Assembly: GCA_965370045.1 (NCBI GenBank)
Contig: CBDUSI010000051.1
Span: 1 to 29,442 of the forward strand
Origin: CAZONU01 sp965370045
GTDB taxonomy: Bacteria > Planctomycetota > SZUA-567 > JAKLDR01
Direction of reading: 5' to 3'
Length of the DNA stretch: 29,442 bases
Shown: positions 23,448-29,442 of the stretch, in pieces
Layout of the letters: every line of letters begins with the position of its first letter
Numbering within the stretch: position 1 is the stretch's first letter
Program-made: the position numbers and the translations under genes
The notes under the pieces: generated by a model
Told to the model about the DNA's origin: nothing
The model's database searches: none
Seen by the model: the letters and a program-made list of their open reading frames with translations, nothing else

Positions 23448-26400
23448 GTGGCTAAGGAAATGAACAGAGACGTGTTGGTGCTCGGCGGCGGCATTGCCGG
23501 GATGCAGACGGCGTTGCTCCTGGCCGAGAAGGATCACCGCGTTCACCTCCTGGACAGCGCCCCGGCCATCGGCGGGTTCTTCCCGCTGCTGGACCGCCAG
23601 TTCCCAACCAACTCCTGCGGCGTGTGCTTCATGAGCCCCAAGCCGCGGGCAGTCTGCCCGGTGTACGAAAGCGAGTTCCACGAGAACATCCGCATACTGA
23701 CCAACTGCGAACTGAAGGATGCCAGCGGGAAGGCCGGCGAGTTCAAGGTGGCCTTGCACCGCAAGGCCCGCGGCGTTGACGTCGACAAATGCACCCTGTG
23801 CGGGAAGTGCGTCGATGCCTGCCCGGTTGAGGTGGGCCGCGAACTCGGGGCGGGGGTGGAGCAGCGCAAGGCTATCTATCTGCCGTTTCCGCGCGCGGTG
23901 CCCCGTTCCTACGTGATCGACCTGGATAGCTGCACCCGGTGCGGGAAGTGCGTCGAGGTCTGTCCGGCGGGAGCGGTGGATCTCGATGAGAAGCCGGGTG
24001 AGGTCGCGCTGGACGTGGGAGCCATTGTCCTGGCTTTTGGCTTCGAGCCTTTCCGGGCCGAGAACAAGGGCGAGTACGGGCTGGGTCGCTATCCCAATGT
24101 GGTCTCCGGAATCCAGTACGAGCGGATGCTGAGCCTGGGCAGCACCGCGGGCGGGCTGCCGGTACGCTTCTCCGATGGCAAGAGGCCGCGGAAGGTCGCC
24201 TTCATACAGTGCGTGGGCTCGCGGGACATTTCCTGCGATCAGGGCTACTGTTCCAGCGTCTGCTGCATGTACGCCACCAAGCAGGCCATGGTCACCAAGG
24301 GCCGGGACAAGAGCGTTGACGCGACCGTTTTCTACATGGACATGCGCACGGTGGGCAAGGGTTACGAGCGCTACTTCGAGCAGGCCAGGACGGATTACGG
24401 GGTCCGTTACGTCCGCAGCGCGGTTTCGACCGTGCGGGAGCTCAAGCGCAGCAACCGGTTGCTGATTGAGTACGGCCTGGAGAGCGGCGAGATCAAGGCC
24501 GAAGAGTTCGACATGGTGGTGCTCTCTCTGGGGTTCACCCCGCCGGAGGGCGTCAAGGATGCCGCCGGGTGCCTGGGGGTGAAACTCAACGAGTTCGGTT
24601 TCTGCGCTACCAGCGAGTTTGATCCCACGCAGACATCGGTTCCCGGCGTGTTCGTCGCCGGTGCGTTCCGCGGGCCGCGGGACATACCCGAGACGGTGGT
24701 GGACGGTTGCAGCGCGGCCGCCGACGTATCCTCTCTGCTCGACAGTTTCGAGCAGAAGGCGGTGGGTGAGGCCGAGGCGTCGTCGGCCGATCTCAGCAGT
24801 GACTTCGTGCCTCGAGTGGGCGTGTTTCTTTGCGAACTCAAGGGCAAGTTGTCCGGGATCCTCGACTTGGCCGCGCTGGCCGAGCGGGCGGGCGAGGAGC
24901 GCGGCGTGGTCTGCGTCGAGAAGGTCGACGTCGGCCGGATATGGGAAGCGCTGGAGATCATCGACCGGAAGGCCCGTGAGGCAGGGCTCAACCGGGTGGT
25001 GCTGGCTGGCTACAGGAGCTTGGCGTTGGCCAGGGCCGCCCGGACCCGAGGGGCGGTCGGGCCCTATGTGGGAATCTTTGAGTCGGTCAACATCGGCGCC
25101 CAGTGCGTCGATGCCCACGGGAACCAGCCGGAAGTAGCCAATGCTCTGGCACTGGACATGATCCGAGCCGGGTTGCGGAAAGCCCGCTTGGCCGTGCCCC
25201 AGAAGTTCGGCAAGCGGGAGATATCCACCAGAACCCTGGTGATGGGTGGGGGGATATCCGGTCTGACCGCCAGCTTGGCCCTGGCCGAGCAGGGCATGGA
25301 TGTGACTCTCGTGGAGAAAAGCGGCAAGCTAGGTGGCAACGCGCGCTTTTCTCACTACACGGCTAGGGGAGGGAACATCCAGACTCTGGTGGAGGAGAAG
25401 GTTTCCGCCGTGGAGGCCAACCCCAGCGTCGAGGTGCTCAAGAACGCTCAGTTGATCAAGCTGGAAGGCAGTTGGGGGAGCTACCACGCGGAGGTTTCTG
25501 TCGACGGCCGTAAGCAGGATGTTGTCTGCGGGGCGGTCATCGTCGCTACCGGGGCGCAGCCGGCCCGCACCGGCCAGTACCTCAGCGGCAAGAGTCCCGG
25601 GGTCATTGACCAGAGGGACTTTGAGGCCATGTTGGCCCAGGACGACCCCAAGGCGCTCAAGGCGCGGAACGTGGTGATGATCCAGTGCGCAGGCTCTCGC
25701 GAGGACGGGCGGCCGTGGTGCAGCCGGATCTGTTGCGTACATGCGGTCAAGAACGCGCTGAAGCTCAAGGAAAAGAACCCGGACGTGCAGATATACGTGC
25801 TTTACCGGGACATGCGTACCTACGGGTTCTACGAGGGGTTCTACCAGGAGGCCCGGAGCAAGGGAGTGATCTTCGTCCGCTACGACGTTGAGGATAAGCC
25901 GCAGGTGTCGTCCTCCGGGGCGGGCCTCAAGGTTTCGTTCGTGGACGGACTGGTCGACGATCACATCGAAGTTGATGCCGACTTGGTGGTGCTGAGCACT
26001 GGCCTTGATCCGTCTGACAATCGGGAACTGGTCGAGGTGGCCGGCCTTAAGCTTACGCTGGATGGGTTTTTCGCCGAAGCCAATCCCAAGGCGGCTCCGC
26101 TGGACGCGGCCGACCGCGGTAAGTTCCTCTGCGGCATGTGCAATGCACCGATGCACATCGAGGAAGCCATCTGCCAGGCGAAGGCCGCTGCGGCCCGCGC
26201 CTCATCTCTGCTGTGGAGCGGGGCCGCGTATCGCCCGGAGGCGCTCTCGCGGGTCAATGCAGCCCTCTGTTCCGGTTGCGGCAGTTGCGTGTCGGTCTGT
26301 CCCTACTCCGCCATCTCACTGGATCCCGAAAAGAAGCTTGCGGTGGTGAATGAAATTCGGTGCCAAGGCTGCGGAATCTGCGCCGCGACCTGCCGCTCGT

Positions 26401-26462
26401 CGGCAATAGACCTGGACGGCTTCAGCAACGCGCAGGTGCTGAGCGTGCTTAGCACCGTGTGA
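23448..26462 (+). CDS. hdrA: Double-length HdrA (HdrA-HdrA' fusion) flavin/Fe-S subunit
   Basis: 1004 residues, GTG start. There are two flavin halves. Residues 1-440 carry the FAD motif VLGGGIAGMQTALLLAE (11-27), the Cys-rich NSCGVC...AVCP segment, a 2[4Fe-4S] insert (Cys115-125, Cys162-172) and the CX2CGS...CSSVCC thioredoxin-reductase-like motif (255-273). Residues 590-930 repeat FAD (VMGGGISGLTASLALAE) and IQCAGS...CSRICC (745-763). A C-terminal 2[4Fe-4S] domain follows (Cys941-951, Cys972-982). The 455-580 linker resembles the HdrA N-terminal domain but lacks most of its usual Cys. HdrA is the electron-bifurcating flavoprotein. No Sec codon is seen. Confidence 0.94.
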   Translation: MAKEMNRDVLVLGGGIAGMQTALLLAEKDHRVHLLDSAPAIGGFFPLLDRQFPTNSCGVCFMSPKPRAVCPVYESEFHENIRILTNCELKDASGKAGEFKVALHRKARGVDVDKCTLCGKCVDACPVEVGRELGAGVEQRKAIYLPFPRAVPRSYVIDLDSCTRCGKCVEVCPAGAVDLDEKPGEVALDVGAIVLAFGFEPFRAENKGEYGLGRYPNVVSGIQYERMLSLGSTAGGLPVRFSDGKRPRKVAFIQCVGSRDISCDQGYCSSVCCMYATKQAMVTKGRDKSVDATVFYMDMRTVGKGYERYFEQARTDYGVRYVRSAVSTVRELKRSNRLLIEYGLESGEIKAEEFDMVVLSLGFTPPEGVKDAAGCLGVKLNEFGFCATSEFDPTQTSVPGVFVAGAFRGPRDIPETVVDGCSAAADVSSLLDSFEQKAVGEAEASSADLSSDFVPRVGVFLCELKGKLSGILDLAALAERAGEERGVVCVEKVDVGRIWEALEIIDRKAREAGLNRVVLAGYRSLALARAARTRGAVGPYVGIFESVNIGAQCVDAHGNQPEVANALALDMIRAGLRKARLAVPQKFGKREISTRTLVMGGGISGLTASLALAEQGMDVTLVEKSGKLGGNARFSHYTARGGNIQTLVEEKVSAVEANPSVEVLKNAQLIKLEGSWGSYHAEVSVDGRKQDVVCGAVIVATGAQPARTGQYLSGKSPGVIDQRDFEAMLAQDDPKALKARNVVMIQCAGSREDGRPWCSRICCVHAVKNALKLKEKNPDVQIYVLYRDMRTYGFYEGFYQEARSKGVIFVRYDVEDKPQVSSSGAGLKVSFVDGLVDDHIEVDADLVVLSTGLDPSDNRELVEVAGLKLTLDGFFAEANPKAAPLDAADRGKFLCGMCNAPMHIEEAICQAKAAAARASSLLWSGAAYRPEALSRVNAALCSGCGSCVSVCPYSAISLDPEKKLAVVNEIRCQGCGICAATCRSSAIDLDGFSNAQVLSVLSTV

Positions 26463-26480
26463 CAGCCCGGGAGGCCTGAA

Positions 26481-26924
26481 TTGGACAAAGCGGAACAAGG
26501 AAAAGGCGGCTGGGAGCCCAAGGTGGCGGCTTTCGTTTGCAGCTGGTGCTCCAGCCTGAGTGCCGATCTGGCGGGAGCGGAAGAGGGTGGCTACCCGGCG
26601 AACGCCCGGCTTGTGAGGGTGCCATGCGCGGGAAGGATCAACCCTCTGTTCGTGGTCAAGGCCCTGCAGGAGGGCGCTGACGGAGTGCTGGTCTCCGGCT
26701 GCCATCCCGGCGACTGCCATTACATCAGCGGCAACCTGGTCGCGCGGCGCAAGTTCGCCCTGCTCAAGAACTTCCTGGGGTATCTGGGCATTGAGGCGGG
26801 CCGGGTGCAGTTCTCCTGGGTCTCAGCGTCCGAGGGCCCCCGTTTCGCGGCGCTGATGAAGAAAGTCGTGGCCGACATCAAGGAACTGGGACCCGCGAAG
26901 AAGCTGGTGAAGGAGGCCGGGTAG
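26481..26924 (+). CDS. mvhD: MvhD-like [2Fe-2S] electron-transfer subunit
   Basis: 147 residues from a TTG at 26481, with GGGAGG five nt upstream. The MvhD pattern has Cys20 and Cys23 (FVCSWCSS), Cys49 (VRVPCAGRI) and Cys74/79 (VSGCHPGDCHY), followed by a helical end. In methanogens MvhD passes electrons from a hydrogenase or formate dehydrogenase to HdrA. Here no hydrogenase is nearby, so the donor is likely one of the following Fe-S proteins or the formate dehydrogenase. It lies 6 nt before the next gene. Confidence 0.92.
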   Translation: MDKAEQGKGGWEPKVAAFVCSWCSSLSADLAGAEEGGYPANARLVRVPCAGRINPLFVVKALQEGADGVLVSGCHPGDCHYISGNLVARRKFALLKNFLGYLGIEAGRVQFSWVSASEGPRFAALMKKVVADIKELGPAKKLVKEAG

Positions 26925-26930
26925 CCCGAG

Positions 26931-27944
26931 ATGCAGGACGTAGAAAACAAGCTCAAGGACGCTGCGAGGGGCCTGCTCTCCGAGGGCAAGGTCGATGTGG
27001 TTGTCGGCTACGAGCGGGGTTCTCTGCCGCTCAGGAGCCGGCCGGCCTTCTTCAGGAGCGCCGAGGCGGTCGACCGCATGGTGTGGGATCCCTTCTGCTC
27101 GAACAACCTCGCGGTCTACCTGCCGCGCCTCTTCGAGAGGCCGGCGAACCCCAGGCAGGAGTACGCGCCGCCCACCGTGGCCATCGTCGTCAAGGGCTGC
27201 GACGCGCGATCCGTGGCCGGGCTCCTCAAGGAGCACCAGATCCCCAGGGACAAGCTGGTCATGGTCGGGGTCCCCTGTCCGGGGCTCGTTGACACCGCCA
27301 AGGTGACGGCCGCGCTGGACGGCGTCGGGATCGCTGGCGGCCAGGAGAATGGCGACGGGACGCTCGATGTGACCGACCTGGCCGGCGGCAAGAAGAAACT
27401 CAAGACGGCTGACGTCCTCGCTGATGCCTGTCTGGAGTGCGGATACTCCTCGACGGAACTGGCCGACGTGACCGTTGAGGGCCAGCCCAGGGCGACCGCC
27501 GGCGAGCGGTACGCGAAGATGCAGGAGTTCGAGGCCAAGTCGCCCGAAGAGCGGTGGCAGTACTTTGCCGACGAGACTTCCAAATGCATCAGGTGCTACG
27601 CCTGCCGCCAAGCCTGCCCGAACTGTTACTGCAAGGTGTGCTTCATTGACCAGAGCAAGCCCAGTTGGGCGGGCAAGGGCGACGACCGCTCGGACACCAT
27701 GCTTTACCACATCGGACGCATTTTCCACCAGGCTGGCCGCTGCGTGGAGTGCGACGCCTGCGTGCGAGCCTGTCCTGTGGGCATCGACCTGCGGGTCTTC
27801 ACCCAGAAGTTAGGCAAGGACGTCGAGGAACTCTTCGGCTACGTGCCGGGCCTGTCCGCCGACGATCTCCCGCCGCTTTGCACCTTCACGCAGGAGGACA
27901 GCGAGAGCTTCATCACCGACCCGGAGGAGGCCGGAAATGGCTGA
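26931..27944 (+). CDS. FrhB/FdhB-like Fe-S protein of the hdr operon
   Basis: 337 residues. The N-terminal half resembles the FrhB/FdhB (F420-hydrogenase beta) fold: AIVVKGCDARSVAGLLKE (84-101), the VGVPCPGLVDT loop (Cys116) and CLECG (167-171). The C-terminal half has two [4Fe-4S] sites, CIRCYACRQAC (219-229) with extra Cys232, 234 and 237 (NCYCKVC), and CVECDACVRAC (271-281). It is probably a flavin and/or Fe-S electron input subunit for HdrABC-MvhD. Use of F420 cannot be assumed in this genome. It overlaps the next gene by 8 nt. Confidence 0.82.
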   Translation: MQDVENKLKDAARGLLSEGKVDVVVGYERGSLPLRSRPAFFRSAEAVDRMVWDPFCSNNLAVYLPRLFERPANPRQEYAPPTVAIVVKGCDARSVAGLLKEHQIPRDKLVMVGVPCPGLVDTAKVTAALDGVGIAGGQENGDGTLDVTDLAGGKKKLKTADVLADACLECGYSSTELADVTVEGQPRATAGERYAKMQEFEAKSPEERWQYFADETSKCIRCYACRQACPNCYCKVCFIDQSKPSWAGKGDDRSDTMLYHIGRIFHQAGRCVECDACVRACPVGIDLRVFTQKLGKDVEELFGYVPGLSADDLPPLCTFTQEDSESFITDPEEAGNG

Positions 27945-28935
27945 GGGCGCGCTCAGCAAGAAGGATTTCGGCAAGCTGGCCGCCGCCGTCGGCAAGGAGG
28001 CCGCTTTCCTCGGGCCGGTCAAGGGCGACGACAGCTTTTTCTCCGAAGTCGACTCCAAGACAGAGGTTGATTTCGAGCGGGCCAACAGTTCGCTGCCCCT
28101 CAAGCGGCTCTTCTTTCCGCAAAGCGAGGCGCTCTACACCTACGATGGCGACCAACTCGGGAAGCTTCCGCTCCCCGAGGAAAAGGTGGTGGTGTTCGGT
28201 GCGCGGCCCTGCGACGCGCGCGCGCTGCTACAGCTCGACAAGGTGCTGCTCGGCGAGCCGGCGGCGGACCCCTACTACCAGCGCAGGCGAGAGAACACGA
28301 CGGTCATCGCCCTGGCCTGCGGGGCTCCGGCGCCCACCTGCTTCTGCACTTCGGTTACGGGAGGGCCGCACGGCAAGGAGGGCGCCGACGTCCTGGCTTC
28401 AGATCTGGGGGACGCTTTGCTCTTCGAGTCGGTCAGCCCCAAGGGCGAAGCCTTCATGAAGGTGCATGCGGGCCTCTTCGCGAATGCCAAACCCGAGATG
28501 AAGACGGCCAAGGAGAAGCAGCTCGCAGACGCAGCCAAGAAGATCGCCAAGATCAACATCGATGGTCTGGCCGAGAAGCTCAAGGCCTGCTACGATTCTC
28601 CCATATGGGCAGAGCTTACCGAGAGGTGTCTGGACTGCGGAGCGTGCACGTACTCTTGCCCGACCTGCCACTGCTTCGGCATCTACGACGAGACCGCCGG
28701 AGCAAAGGGCAAGTGCATCAGGGTGCAGGATGCCTGCATGTTCCCGGGCTTCACCCTCGAGGTCTCGGGGCACAACCCCCGGCGCGCACGCGGTGAGCGG
28801 ATGCGGCAGCGCATCATGCACAAGTTCCGCTACACTGTCGAGAACTTCGGCGAGACCTTCTGCGTGGGCTGTGGGCGATGCGTGGCTGCGTGTCCGGTCA
28901 ACCTGGACGTGAGAGAGACAGTTTCGATCCCCTGA
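27937..28935 (+). CDS. AsrA/HydB-like 4Fe-4S dicluster protein of the hdr operon
   Basis: 332 residues. It matches the group of sulfite reductase A (AsrA), sulfhydrogenase beta and FloxB-like proteins: FFPQSEALY (59-67), FGARPCDARALLQLDKVLL (87-105), ACGAPAPTCFCTS (127-139), and two [4Fe-4S] sites at CLDCGACTYSC (231-241, with following Cys244/246) and CVGCGRCVAAC (309-319). In related operons a flavin NAD(P)H subunit (AsrB/FloxA) normally follows, but the next gene is absent here. It would take electrons between MvhD/HdrA and a missing or different flavoprotein. The ATG overlaps the previous stop. This is the last gene of the operon. Confidence 0.85.
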   Translation: MAEGALSKKDFGKLAAAVGKEAAFLGPVKGDDSFFSEVDSKTEVDFERANSSLPLKRLFFPQSEALYTYDGDQLGKLPLPEEKVVVFGARPCDARALLQLDKVLLGEPAADPYYQRRRENTTVIALACGAPAPTCFCTSVTGGPHGKEGADVLASDLGDALLFESVSPKGEAFMKVHAGLFANAKPEMKTAKEKQLADAAKKIAKINIDGLAEKLKACYDSPIWAELTERCLDCGACTYSCPTCHCFGIYDETAGAKGKCIRVQDACMFPGFTLEVSGHNPRRARGERMRQRIMHKFRYTVENFGETFCVGCGRCVAACPVNLDVRETVSIP

Positions 28936-28959
28936 TAGCTTGTTGCCAGGTCGGTCCAT

Positions 28960-29002
28960 GGGGACACGGGCCGGGTGTGTCCCCGGGGTCGCATTTATTT
29001 TT
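28960..29002 (+). terminator. Terminator-like hairpin after the hdr operon
   Basis: GGGGACAC (28960-28967) and GTGTCCCC (28977-28984) pair over 8 bp with a 9-nt loop. A T-rich stretch (ATTTATTTTT) follows about 9 nt later. It lies 25 nt past the last stop codon. The spacing to the T run is long, so a repeat-element origin is also possible. Confidence 0.5.
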
Positions 29003-29011
29003 GGGAATCGG

Positions 29012-29442
29012 TTACCGCGGTGAATTCAGTCTCGGCGCAGGGATGGCTTCCGGCGACTTCCACCACCTGGGGGGCCTGACAGCCCAGAAGGCGGCGCCCA
29101 TGGCGAAAGGCATCATAAACGCCAGGGTGGCCCATTCCCGGCTGGAGGTGGGCTTGTGCATGGAGCGCCACAGGTCGAGTGTCTGCATCATGGCGGGGGC
29201 GGGCCACGTTCTGCCCACGCTCTCGGCAAAGCCCCGGGCCTTCTGAGCCAGGCGGCACACGGTGTTCTTGTCCACCGCGGTGCGCCGGGCCACCTCTCTG
29301 GCAGACAGGTCTTCAGTCAAGAGGTCCAGGACCTTGAAGGCCGTGGAAGTGGGCAACTGGCAGTTCTCAAGCGCGGTGCCTTTGCGTATTGGTGGGGGGC
29401 CTGCAAAAGGGGACCACTTTGAGGGGTTGATGGGCTTGTAAA
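29012..29442 (-). CDS. Partial HTH-containing ORF, transposase-like, 5' end outside window
   Basis: The frame is open from the right edge of the window to the TAA at 29012, giving at least 142 residues. No start codon is needed inside the window. A helix-turn-helix is visible in LSAREVARRTAVDKNTVCRL, typical of IS1-like or IS1595-like transposases and related resolvase-type HTHs. The remaining sequence (Trp/Pro-rich, ending PAPRLNSPR) is not recognised and may be a truncated or degraded tail. It points toward the hdr operon and lies next to an inverted repeat, which fits mobile-element remains. The function is not established. Confidence 0.4.
   Translation of the reverse strand, partial: YKPINPSKWSPFAGPPPIRKGTALENCQLPTSTAFKVLDLLTEDLSAREVARRTAVDKNTVCRLAQKARGFAESVGRTWPAPAMMQTLDLWRSMHKPTSSREWATLAFMMPFAMGAAFWAVRPPRWWKSPEAIPAPRLNSPR

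Overview
The window comes from a GC-rich (about 60-65 % by eye), probably anaerobic, Gram-negative bacterium. The Gram-negative call rests on two predicted outer-membrane porins with signal peptides. The anaerobic call rests on a selenocysteine-type NAD-linked formate dehydrogenase, a heterodisulfide-reductase (Hdr) operon and dedicated molybdenum/tungsten and selenium supply genes. The mix would suit an acetogen-like, syntrophic or sulfur-cycle lineage, but the phylum cannot be fixed from the sequence alone.

Layout. (1) 1-8107, minus strand: one tightly packed operon (4-17 nt overlaps or 1-15 nt gaps). Starting from a promoter near 8080-8107 it runs: small HTH-like protein, ModE-type regulator, WtpA-WtpB-WtpC/ModC oxyanion importer, MobB-MobA fusion, MoeA, compact MoaA, MoaC, MOSC-MogA fusion, then an intrinsic terminator at the left edge. 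(2) 8226-9434, minus: a porin preceded by two near-identical long hairpins with A-tracts (9552-9660). (3) 9791-13261, minus: MoaE, YedE-type selenium transporter, TusA/YedF-like carrier, a redoxin lipoprotein and SelD. (4) 13607-14969, plus and divergent from selD: a Se/S-carrier-like protein (DUF3343) and a cysteine-desulfurase-family PLP enzyme. (5) 15063-20128, plus: NuoE-like, NuoF/HydB-like and FdhA subunits of a formate dehydrogenase. FdhA is interrupted by an in-frame UGA (18470-18472) followed by a bacterial SECIS-like hairpin, so it is read as one 902-residue selenoprotein. (6) 20530-21747, plus: a second porin. (7) 22009-28935, plus: HdrC, HdrB, a double-length HdrA, MvhD, an FrhB/FdhB-like Fe-S protein and an AsrA/HydB-like Fe-S protein. 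(8) Right edge: a terminator-like hairpin and a partial HTH-containing ORF that runs off the window.

How the parts fit. The importer and cofactor genes supply a Mo/W-pterin guanine dinucleotide, and the selenium genes supply selenophosphate for Sec. Both converge on FdhA, whose electrons pass through its own Fe-S domains to the NuoEF-like diaphorase module and NAD(H), possibly with ferredoxin in a bifurcating mode. The adjacent HdrABC-MvhD operon with two extra Fe-S subunits is a likely second flavin-based electron-bifurcating complex. The window thus looks like a metal, selenium, formate and low-potential-electron supergene cluster. MoaD, MoeB, FdhD, SelA, SelB and tRNA-Sec are not in the window and must be encoded elsewhere if the system works.
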